64,000 bases of DNA from Armillaria gallica (lineage: Eukaryota; Basidiomycota; Agaricomycetes; Agaricales; Physalacriaceae). This document shows positions 48,646 to 59,127 of the stretch, piece by piece. The translations under genes were made by a program, and so were the position numbers. The notes beneath the pieces are model-generated. The model saw only the letters and a list, made by a program, of their open reading frames with translations, ran no database searches and was not told where the DNA came from. Within the stretch, counting starts at the first letter, position 1. Every line of letters starts with the position of its first letter. Location: contig JBANDB010000004.1 in assembly GCA_037576215.1 (NCBI GenBank), positions 5,084,001 to 5,148,000 on the forward strand. Direction: 5' to 3'.

Positions 48646-49262
48646 GCTCGTCCATGAACAACTTGGGCGTCCAGCATGGTCAGGTACGGCTCTATGTCCG
48701 ATGGCTTGAGCTTTACAAGAGCATCCATGGCATGGTACGACGGCGGCAAGACAGCGTTGAACAGGTCCCCAAAGATACCCGAGAGATGTTCGGTCTGATA
48801 GTAAAGGTATTGGGAGAAGAAAGAAGCCACGCGTCCTTTGTTGGCCACTTTTCAAGGTCCAAGTCATTCATAGCTTTTGTAATGTCCTGCAGACGTCGCG
48901 GTATACAACGCAACGGAACCACGCTCGTAGAACTGCCGAACCGAATCGAGGAATTACACTGCTCGTACAAGAATGACCAGAGAAAGGCTCTCCGGCATTG
49001 ATGCATTGATGTTTTTAAGGTATACCTAGAATAGAATAGAATTATAAAGGCCACGACTATCAAGATCTAAGTAGACGCACCTTGAGGTCCGTAAGGGCGG
49101 CTTTGTCAGTACCTACGCTCTTCATCTGATCAATCTCCTGCCAAACTGCAGACTCCGATACTTTAAACAGACCGGCAACGACCCAGACTAAATCCATGTC
49201 TCCTACATTAGTGTTGACCGACAACGAGGGCGGTGAATCACAGGCATGATCCCGAGAGGTTC
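48645..49262 (-). pseudogene. Fragment of the UNC13-like gene, collinear, introns retained
   Basis: Minus-strand match in gene order: 49085-49262 to about 585-755 and the start of the following intron; 48800-48990 to about 1345-1545, including the intron at 1489-1545 and MNDLDLEKWPT; 48660-48790 to the LSGIYGNLFN/KLKPSDIEPYL exon. The piece corresponding to about 810-1340 is missing. A small rearrangement lies near 49225-49250. Confidence 0.82.
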
Positions 49263-49337
49263 GTACGCCGACGAGACGCGGCGTGGCAGCTGACTGGCAG
49301 CTGATTCCAAATTTGGACGGGAGACGGGAGTGAAGTC

Positions 49338-49490
49338 TGAGTCACGTAGTAACAACCGTTGCCAGTCACCTACTACTATACTACTACTAGAGCTGCTTTC
49401 GCGACTGGATATTTATACAGCTATTGCTAGCACCTGCTCGGTCAGCGAGCGACCCTGGATACGATTCGTCCTCGCGATACAGCCGCTGTG
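49338..49490 (+). pseudogene. Inverted fragment of the UNC13-like gene
   Basis: Plus-strand match to about 480-583 (AGAGCTGCTTTCGCGACTSG stretch and GGATACGATTCGTCCTCG), with a 33-nt insertion. It is the piece that would precede the minus-strand fragment at 49262 but in opposite orientation, so an inversion broke one copied exon near its position 584. Confidence 0.78.
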
Positions 49491-50304
49491 AGCGGTTGTA
49501 GTACCTCGCTCTCCGGTGCGATTTATTCGTATATGTTCGACCACGTATCAAAATGTACGTCTTACTCAGCCTCGACAATTGTATTTTCAATTATCAACAT
49601 TAGCGCCTATTGTGTATCAATATAGCACTCAAGGCTAGCTGCCGCCATGCTTCGCAAAGTTTACTACTGATTTTCCGAAGAAATTTCATGTGCATTTTCT
49701 CTGCATTTTCTGTCCACTTCTATCCCACGATTGTCGCCTTAAGATACGGCCACTTCTCCAGTAAAGTCAACCGTTGTATAGGAGCAGTAGTTTTATCCAT
49801 TTATTTCCTCACAGAAAGCTATATCCCATGACGAACACTGGCAGCGCAGTTTCCCGCGCCAAATGATGAACATGCCTTCCGCACGCACTCCACGACACTT
49901 TCAATTTCAACCCCCTGCTGTTTGGATGCATGCATCGATGCACAACTACGCGTCAGTGATCTCTCGCATTCATATACAACCGCATATCTCTTCAGCTTTC
50001 GAATATTACTGTAACGTACCATAGAATCCAAAAGTGTCCGCCTGAAAGAGGCGTCTGAACTGAGTTTGAGGCAAATTTCCTCTGTCGCGCGACAAGATGC
50101 AGTGACAGTAGAAATACATTTTGCACACCATGAAATTCTATACACTTGGCACGATACACGGACAACACCACTCTAGGTGATAGCCTATGAACGCACATGG
50201 ATTCAATCCGAGGATGGTAATAGATTCTGCACGTACAGTACACTTGTTTTACAGTTATACAATAGAATATTTCAAGTCAGCGCTAAAGTCAGTCTCGATG
50301 TAAA
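49491..50304. other. Intergenic region beyond the repeated block
   Basis: Contains a 108-residue open frame on the minus strand (49819-50145) with no recognised signature; it may be the 3' region of the next gene. Nothing else supportable. Confidence 0.35.
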
Positions 50305-52489
50305 TCAATCCTTCCACAACGATTTAGCAACCTCCCAAACAACCTCCCTTGCGTTCTCTAGCTCGTCACAGAGCTGCCCATCGGCAACGCTATCCAAAAG
50401 TCCCCTCTTCTCCCACCTCTGCTTCCTGAACACTTTGTATATTCTCCCCAACATATCCCAATACCTCTCGTCGCCCAGCGACTCCTCTGCCATCGAAAAG
50501 AACTTACTAACTTTCTTCTTCGTGATATCTCTTGGCCCCAACGTCGACAAGTCCGCCAACACCGGCCACGGAACATCCTCAAAAGTCAACGGCTTCCTGT
50601 GTGAGAATGATGCCTCTTCAAACTCTCCTAGGCATCTCTGAGCGCGTTTAATGGCCTTTTTGTCAGACCAAATATTCCTGCGACTGATCTCTTTTTCCTT
50701 CTCCCGCTGGAGCGTAGTAAGATCATTCTGGAGCGATTCCATCCTCGCTTGAAGATGCATGATCTGCACATCCTTATTTCTTGACTGGATGCGCAACGTC
50801 TTGACCTCGTCGGAAAGTTTCCTCGTTTCGTCCAAACCCATGGATAGGATTTTCTGCATCGCCACGGCTTTCGTGCGCAAACTCTTTACCTCTTTCTCTG
50901 CCACGTCTTTCTCCTTCACAGCCGCAATGTGCTTCGCTTCCAAACCGAGCCTACGCGTTTCCAGACCGACCGCTGCGCACCCGAAAGTCTTGTTCTTCTC
51001 TTTCAGCTCATCAACCTTGGCATGCAAGGCTTTGACTAAGCTGTCCTTCGCTGCCATCTCCAAATCGCAGCGGGCCATCTCATCTTCCAACTCCTTCTTC
51101 TTGTCCTCGAAGTCGCTCTCCTTCCTGCTCCACTTTTCCGAATCAATCCTCAAGGCATCCCGCTCTGTGGCGAGTATCTCCAATTGATGATCCTTTTCCA
51201 AAAGCATCTTCCGCAGCTGATCAATCTCGCAGGTCATCTCACAGCACTTGGACATGTCCATCTGTCGCTTCCCCTCGGAGGCCATCAACTGTCTGTCCTT
51301 AAGCCCAAGCAAATCCTCCAGCTCCTTATTTCTCTGCTCGAGATCACTCAACTTGAGGTCCCGGGCCTCCGCATCTATCTTCATATCATCGATGGTCTCC
51401 TTGAGTGCATCGGTTTCCTCGGCATAGTCCTGGTTTCGGGAAGCTAGGTCCAGTTCAACTTCACTGACCCGGTGGCGCAGCCCCGCAGATTGGGCGATTT
51501 CGTTCTCCAGTTCAGACTTGCAACGCTCCGATTGCTTGTGCTGGTCTTCGCCATAGCTCTGTGCGAGTGAGAGCTCTTCACGAAGAGTCCTTAGCGATTC
51601 AGATGCTTGAGCATCCGCAGTTTGTCGCAGGGTTTTTTCATGCTTCAGTTCACGAATGTGAGCATGCAAGTTCTCGATTAGACCGATAAGCTCGGGTTCA
51701 CGCCTCGAACTAGATGGCTATTTCCAATGGCGTTAAGAAAAAAATGAATAAAGTAGGCTGGGGACGTACAGGTGGAGGGCTAGGATTCCGCAACTTATCG
51801 CAGTGACTTATATTTACTTCCCCGCCGGCGATGGAAGCGAACGCAGGACTACGTATAGCTTGTAAAGCTGTAGTGGCTTTGAAATTGGATGAATCAGTCT
51901 CTTATACAGATACATAACTTCAGAAATGTCACCTTGCTCTGTGTTGGCAAACCTGATCGTGATCATAGATGAAACGTCGATCCTAGCAAAGAAAAGTGAT
52001 ATCAATCTAACCCGAATAACGTCGTCTGAAGTAACACTCACCCCTTCAACTCTCCGAACTGCAATTAGGGTAATTGGACGTGAGAAATATAGTTGTCGAA
52101 AGCAGGAAATTGAACCGTACCATCCGAAGGTGTTGCAACAGCTTCACAATCCATGGTCTAGCTGAGGAAGCAAGATTGTTCTACATAGATAAATCATGAG
52201 CGGTGTTAGCAGATATAGGGTGCAGATACTTGACCTCTATTTTCAGAGAGATTAGACAGGGATCGTTGGACTTCCTTTGCCTATCCCGAGCTCCCTGCGC
52301 TTCGTCATAAAGGCGAGAAAGGTTACGAGCGATGGCGAAGGGATCATCGGCACGATCCATGGCGACATTCCATCGTGAGTCAGGGTAGTCCATTTGAAAA
52401 TCAAACAAGTCGTTATTGTAGAGGATGGGATTGATGTTGGTAGTAAGAGCACTACAGGTAAAGGCGGACGTCGGATCCATCTCCGACAT
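50305..52489 (-). CDS. Long coiled-coil protein with possible RRM-like N-terminus
   Basis: Six exons (52235-52489, 52121-52180, 52042-52058, 51933-51982, 51770-51867, 50305-51717) give 630 residues in one consistent frame. The third exon is only 17 nt. The N-terminus has FDFQMDYPDSRW, then PWIVKLLQHLRMFGELKG and VSSMITIRFANTEQALQAI. The latter spacing looks like the second half of an RNA-recognition-motif fold; this is inference. A PSPPPPSSSRREPE linker leads into about 350 residues of heptad-rich coiled coil (HAHIRELKHEKTLRQ to LQARMESLQNDLTTLQRE) and a C-terminal globular part (RYWDMLGRIYKVFRKQRWE). The splice phases were solved exon by exon. Orthologue not recognised. Confidence 0.8.
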
Positions 52490-52648
52490 GCTATGATGCC
52501 TTCGGGCCGGAGGCCCGAAGATGACTCATACCTAATACGATTCTTGGCACTAAAATCTGCGTCCGGGCATAGTTTCATAAACAGTTACTGTTTCGAAATA
52601 ATTAGCGCCTCTAAGTATACTGGTATTGGACAAGTATCATCTACCTAA

Positions 52649-55567
52649 TTACAGCTCATCTCGTATCTCTTCCGGTGCTTGTAACGGTACCTGCTGTTCA
52701 TCTGTCCGTGGTATCGACTCTTCCTCCGGCTCCTTAACATCTTCCTTCACCGTCGCCTCCACCTTCTCAGCCGTCGTCGTCGTCGTCTTCCTCGGTCTCG
52801 GCACCTTCCTCTTCCACAACTTTTGCAAATGCTGCTCTAGCACCTTTGCCCTTGCCTTCATCTCGGTCGTCTCAATCACCGGATCCTGGTTCAGCTTGAC
52901 CGACTTTTGTTTCTCCACCCAGGTGTTCAGCCACGTCTCATGCTCCTTCAGCGTCTTCTCTAGTGCGTCTAGTTCTTCCTTAGTCCATTTTGACGGGAGA
53001 TCTTCCTCAGCTTCCCTTGTGAGATTCTGTCTCGCCTCTGTGAGGAACAGTCGAGTACTCCAATTCCACATCTGGCTGTTGTTCAGCGCTTGAGGAAAGT
53101 TGGCAATTTCGGTGTAGCGATGCACAATCGGTCTCTCAAGGGTCCTAAATAGTGAAGAGGTCAGCGAGGCTACAAACACAGAAATACAACACGCACTCCA
53201 AAGCTATACGTTTGTCCAAGAACTGTGACGTTTCGGAGACATCACCCTTATCGTGAAGCCACGTTATCGTCTCCTCCAATTTCTCTGCGATAGCGGCGCG
53301 CTCTGAGTCTTGTGAACACTCTTTGAACGGTGTATCGCGGTTCTCTGGGTCGAGGAGGTCTCTTAATTTGTATAAGTAGCTCTCTAGTGTGTTTCGGGCC
53401 TCTTCCTTGCGGTTCTTCGCTGCCTCGTCCACATCGAGTTCTCTTAATCTAGATGTGTACGAATTCAGTTCAACGGACACAAAGAAAAGACACGACCGAA
53501 CCTTCGACGAGCCACACGCTTCTCTTCAACGGTCATCGGGGGTATAGATGTGAAGTGCACAGTCAGGTTCAAAGGGATGGTCGTCAAATCCTTCAGATCT
53601 ACTTTCTCAGGCTTCGCTTCCGATGACGCCGACGCGGAAGGCGCAGCCTCAGACGCAGAGGAAGCCTCAGCGGCACTTTCAGTCTCCGTCTCTGCGTCGG
53701 ACAACGATGAGCTACCGGCTCCGAAGAGACCTTTCAGCTTCCCTGACGATGAAACTGTTAAAACTTGATCGTTCATTCATAACGTCTCGACGTACCTGTA
53801 ATAGACTCGTCCTTTATTTCCCCAAAAGCTACTGCGTCGGTAACAGAAACGAATCCAGATTCAGAAAGCATCAGGGTAGCCTTAACCACAGGGTCAGTGG
53901 CGCCACGCTCGGTAAGATTCCCAATAGCTTCAGCGACGCCTGATACCTCCACCTCCAGTATGCGAGTGGGAAAACCTCTACGCAAACCTTAAAAATACGC
54001 ACAAATTCAATTGAAGAGTGACTTACGGAGCAGGCGCAGTCTTATAATCCAGGTATATATCGAAATCTTCCTTCCGCTTCAAAGTTAGCGTCTTCTTGGA
54101 ACCCGTCTTGGACCCGGCAGGGAAGATCGTGGTAGAAATACTACGAGGCTTGGCGTTGGGAGATGCAGGTGCAGCGAAATAAGCGGCTTGTATATCGTGG
54201 ACGCCGATATCCTGGACCTTGATGTTCTTTGTTTTAAATTGACGACTGAGGCTAGCGCCGTGAAGACCGGCACCCAATACGGCAGCCTCATCAGCGTTGA
54301 CATTAAGAGAAATTTTGTCCCTAAGAAAGATGATTACCAACTAGGGCACACGAAGACAAATACGAAGACTTACTCTCCAACAGCGGCCTTCACGGCAGCC
54401 TGGATCATAGGTGTACGCGTGCTTCCTCCTGTCAATATGACAGATGTAATATCATTCAGGCTAAGTCCAGCTTTTGTCAGAGCGTCGTATATAGGCTGGG
54501 TGTACTTTCCCTTCAAGTCCGCACAAGCAGTCTCGAACGACGCCCTAGTGACCTTCGTCCGGAAGTCGATATCAAAGGCCACACTCTCTACAGATGCGAC
54601 AGCCTCGGTATTCGCGCTGAGGATAGCCTTGACGCGACTCGCCTCCTTCCACAGCTTCGCCATGCCCCGCTTGTCCTGGCGTATGTCCCTCTTATGTTTG
54701 TTCACAAAGTCGTTTACCAGCAGCTCCCTTAGCCGCCGGTCCAACTCTGTACCACCAACTGTGCGGTCATAGCCCACACCTGCAACAGCAATATGGGTAG
54801 CTGGTGTGTCGCTCTTCGATGATGAATCGGTACTGAACGACACGATGGTGGCGCGAACAGACGAAGCACCAGCATCGTAGATGATGTGGTATTCCTGCTT
54901 GGGAAAGGTACGCGTCATAGCGTAATTCACCGCCACGGCTGTTCCGTCATTGATGAGGGCGAGGGTGCGTAGGCCGGATATCTCGATGGCGTCTGCAACG
55001 GCGTCCCGTTCGAACTGGCTGTAATAGGGCGGGACGGTGACAATAACATCGTGGACTTTTTCCTCGCCAAGCGTCTCAGCGAGAGATTTGATGTAGGATA
55101 ATTGCATCGCGATCAGCTCTTCGACGCTCCATTCGGTTCCGTCGCTCTGCCGGAGTGCGACGGTCTTGCGAGATGTTTCGAGAAGGTCAGCAGTGGAGAT
55201 GGTGGTGTAGTAAGAGACGGCGTCAGACTGGAAGGGTACGGCTTGGAGAAGTTTTAATGATGAAAATGAATCAGAAGGAAACCGTGACGCCTGGCAAAAA
55301 TTAGAACAAAGAATTCCAAGCATTGAAGGTACTGCGTACCAGGTTGAAGGCGTCCGTGCTAAATAATCTGTCGTCTTTCTTCCATGCCACGACAGACTGT
55401 ATCTTTCTCTTCGAGTCTTTGTTCAGTAACACGTCGAACGGAAGCCCTGGCTTCATCAACGAAGCCTTGATCCATTCTGTGCCGTAGTCGATGGCAAGTA
55501 CCGACCCGAATGTCGAGGGAAGAAGAGAAAACAGAGAAATAAGATACCAGACGAATAGTGTACGCAT
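52649..55567 (-). CDS. LHS1: ER-lumen Hsp70-family chaperone, LHS1/HYOU1 (GRP170) type
   Basis: Members of this family are nucleotide-exchange factors for BiP/Kar2 and hold unfolded proteins in the ER. A signal peptide (MRTLFVWYLISLFSLLPS) precedes LAIDYGTEWIKASL. The ATPase domain shows DVIVTVPPYYSQFER, LALINDGTAVAVNYA, IIYDAGASSVRATIV, VGYDRTVGGTELDRRL and SVILTGGSTRTPMIQ. An acidic, Ser/Ala-rich loop (SLSDAETETESAAE) and a long helical C-terminal region follow, typical of the Hsp110/GRP170 branch rather than canonical Hsp70. The last residues are RDEL, an ER retention signal of the KDEL/HDEL class. About seven exons and 870 residues, usual for the family. Exon 1 is 55340-55567, exon 2 starts at 55290. 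Its promoter region is duplicated at 58.9 and 61.74 kb. Confidence 0.95.
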
Positions 55568-55755
55568 TTTGATAGCTAGTAGGAGGGAAAGATGAGCATA
55601 AGCTCAGTCGTGGAGGTTCGTTAACGAATCCGAAAATGGCAGTCGGCCACGTATTGCGCGAAATCTCCAACTTGGGATCTGTTTGGGATGAATTTTTCGG
55701 ATCGTTCGGGCCGGAGTCTGACGCACTCATCCCAATTCTCATTATCGTCGGTCAT
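55444..55755. repeat. Chaperone 5' end and promoter, original copy of a direct repeat
   Basis: This stretch (exon 1 start, ATG and upstream DNA of the chaperone) recurs at 58925-59127 and, after an interruption, at 61742-61806 in the same orientation. Matching blocks include ACAGAGAAATAAGATACCAG and GCGAAATCTCCAACTTGGGA. Confidence 0.88.
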
Positions 55756-55859
55756 CGCTTGAAATTTGAAGACCGTCTTCGAGTTCGGGAGTCTCGAGTA
55801 GTTCTCGCGCTCAGAAATAGGGGAGAATCAGATTTTGGCCCCTCCCCTCCCCTTGTGCG

Positions 55860-58728
55860 CACATTGGAGTTCTTTGGCGTCTCTACAGTCCTCGCATATG
55901 GGGAAGCTCCTCAACTTCTCGGAGTCGTAGAACCGGGAGACTTCGACATCTCAGATTATGATGAACATTGGGAAAGTGTGCGGAGCATCTGTGATTTTCT
56001 TCACGCATCATTGTACTTTTGGGATGGCCCAGTGAATGGAACAAGAGAAGAAGTCGGAAGGATTCGTGGGTCGTTCCAGATGCCTTCAAAATAATCGGCA
56101 CCATTGAATTGCCGTCGTCACCGTTGCTAGCCCCATCGCATACTACTCTTGATATTGTTGAGGCTATGGAGCAGGAGCTCAACTCGTGTCTCCTACGTGC
56201 AGACGTATTTCATTTGCTGCATGGCGGAATAAGATCTCTTGGTTTACAAATTGCTCTTTGGATGTACCAGGTATGTTTTTCTTTTGTCCCGGCTAGCGCA
56301 ACAGAGGCTGACCCCGTCTTTAGAAAGGCGCCCGAAAGATCTTACTGGCATCTCACAGTGGAGGGCAGGCTTGGTAAAAAAAATTCCTGCAGCCTTTCGA
56401 ATTCTGTCCTATCTTCAGGAACACCCCGACTTGGAATTGCGTCTTGAATGCTGCGATGCCAGTTCCGTTTCAGATATGCAACGACTGCCTACTATCCAGG
56501 CTTCCGGGGCGTATCGGTGGATGTTTTTTGCTCTCAGCCGTTTGGGCAGATGGCGAGTACTTGAAACATACTCAAGACAGCTATTATCACGTCTTTCCGG
56601 CCAAGGTTGAAACATTTAGAGTCCTGGAACAGACTCTTCAGATCAGCAAGCTCGACTTTTTAGTAACGCTATCATCTGTCACCATCTTCGGCAATTCGGG
56701 ACAAACAAATTACTCTAGGTAAATGTAATTTTATCTCGAAGATAGAGAAGTGTTCATTACTGTGCTTTTAGCGCCAATACTGCAGTTGACTTTATGACGA
56801 AAGACTACCATATGCGTTTGCATTAGTAGCTCTGGCTATTATTGACAGCGACACTGTCATCGACCCAAACACTTTGCTTCCCAATCCGTCTTTGATTCAA
56901 CTCATGCCATGGGCAATGACCAGTCAACGTGAGTCGTTACTAACTGTCTCACGTTGAGGTGCTAGCTAACATCGTCTCACAGAGTTGTGCGACTGCCTAG
57001 AGGTTGGCCTAAAGAGGTTGCGCAGCGAAGCATTTTGGCTGTACATCCCCGATCTCTCTTGGGCAGATGTATAGACCTTCTGTGGATCATCTCCTCTTTA
57101 CAATCATCGCGTGCCACCACAAGCCGCCTCTTCTGAGTATACAACGACAAGCTACAAAGTTTGCATCGAAGAACTTGTCTGTCATTCCCTTAATATGTCA
57201 GGCGAAGAAATCTCTCCCGAGGTCCCGCTCACCGCTTACGGATTGGATTCGCTCTCTGCGAGCCGCCTCTCTCTTGCGCTCCGATCTCTTTAGACTATCA
57301 CACAGCTGCAGCTCCTCGGCGATGTTAGCATGCAAGACATTTGCGCCTTAGTCGAGAAGAATAACGACCATGGATCTTGAGAGAATGGGAGGTTGCGTAG
57401 AGACACTATCATCTCCCAAGGGCCCTCCAGCGATCCAGACTCCCGCGTAGATGCTATGCATGCCATGGTGCGAACTTACTCGGAGAACTTTCCTCCAGTT
57501 TCAAAAAAACGTACGACCTCACCCATCGGTAAGGTTGTACTCGTCACCGGTACAACTGGTGCCTTGGGATGTCATATCTTGGCAAACTTGATATTTGATC
57601 CCCACGTACTACATATCTACACTGTGAACCGTCCAGGAGACATACCTATGGACGAGAGACAGCAGCGGGCATTCCTAGACCGCGACCTACATGTCAGCAT
57701 GAAGAAGGTGATTATGATGGAGGTAGACCTGTCTGTGGAGACCCGACTCCTCGACAAGGTGCGTATATCATTACGTCGACCCCGAATTGTCAGTAATCGC
57801 TCAGTCTATAGTTCACTGACTCAATAACGCATATTATTCATATTGGTGCGAAAACTTTTCGATACTCGTTATCTTCCTATCTGACGGTATCAAAGGGTGG
57901 CTTGTGGACTTATATGGGCCTGTCTTCATACAAGGCTAACATTCAGGGACTACGTAACCTGATTGACTTCGCTCTCGCCTCTCAAGCGTGACTCGTGTAC
58001 GCAAGTTCCATTAGGGTCTTCCAAAGTATGCCATCAATATTATCAATTTGAGAAGTGGGAAGTAACAGTGTTTCCCAGGCGCTGCAGACGCGGAAGTTGC
58101 ACAAGGAAACGGATACGGCGAGTCTAAATAGGTCTCCGAGGAACTCCTGCGCTTGGCTCCCAGTCTGCGCTACCTCGTCGTTCGCGTCGGACAACTGAGT
58201 GGTGATTCGAATGGTACCTGGAAAGTCAATGAATGGTTCCCTTCAGTAATTCAGTGCGCTCCTTTTCTCGGGTGCCTTCCCAGCGAGGACAAGGTGAGTG
58301 GTTTCATGATTTGAACCGTTGACGATGGTACCAAGCCCGCATCCTGGCTTCCGGTACATGTGGCTGCTCAAGCAATCGTCGACCGCATTGAAATTCTTTC
58401 CCCCATCATCCATATCGTACATCCCAAACCAGCCCAGTGGTCCAAGCTCGCTCAGGTCGTTTCTAAAGAGTTGAACGTCGAGCTGGTGCCTTATGCGCAA
58501 TGGCTCAAGTTACTGGAAAAATCCGCTTTGGATGCAGCAACACTGCCTGCTATGCGACTTCTCTCGTACTATAAACGCAATGCCGAGGCGTTACTGGTGA
58601 AGGATACCGAGGCATTTGGATTACCTAAGGTTTCGGCGGAGTTGGTGACTGCAGCGGACTTCCCGCAATTGGATGATAATGAAGTAAAGAAGTGGCTGGC
58701 TTATTGGCGTCGGGTGGGCATGATATAA
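55860..58728 (+). pseudogene. Decayed polyketide-synthase-type gene: ketoreductase, ACP and thioester reductase
   Basis: Family order is clear. A ketoreductase part (VTLSSVTIFGNSGQTNYS, ANTAVDFM) sits at 56.45-56.82 kb. A carrier protein (57.11-57.35 kb) has the attachment motif YGLDSLSASRLS. A thioester-reductase/NAD-binding part has VVLVTGTTGALGCHILANL (57.53 kb), the catalytic-type YGESK at about 58.12 kb, and a C-terminal VHVAAQAIVDRI ending at 58728. Such enzymes release a carrier-bound acyl chain as aldehyde or alcohol. Several in-frame stops (57291 TAG, 57378 TGA, about 57989 TGA, 58131 TAG) and a frameshift near 56.45 kb disable it. The N-terminal KS/AT or adenylation part is absent; 55.86-56.4 kb is too damaged to assign. 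Confidence 0.8.
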
Positions 58729-58924
58729 CGCGATGTACAATCACGGAGGAGGGTAAATACATATTGAATAAGTCTATGGTTGTAGTCAAAGAGTCTGTGT
58801 CGTTTTTTCCAAAGCGAACGTTCGAATTCCTAACAACTAGGATTAGAGTGTTCATTGACGATACGGCTGATCTTCACCTAGGAGAACGCATGCATCTGTG
58901 TGATATTTCGTTCTTCTGAAGGGC

Positions 58925-59127
58925 AGCTCTGGCTTCATCAACGAAGTCTTGTTCCATTCCGTGCCATAGTCGATGTCAAGTACCGAAGGACGAGGGAAGA
59001 AAAGAAAACAGAGAAATAAGATACCAGAGGAATAATGTGCGTATTTCGACAGCTAATAGGAGGGAAATATGGACATAAGCTCCGCCAAGCTCTGTCGTTA
59101 ACGAATTCGAAAATAGGCGCGAAATCC
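58925..59127. repeat. Direct repeat of the chaperone promoter, first part
   Basis: Diverged copy of 55444-55660, ending in GCGAAATC at 59120-59127. Together with the original copy it brackets the decayed reductase gene. Confidence 0.85.
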
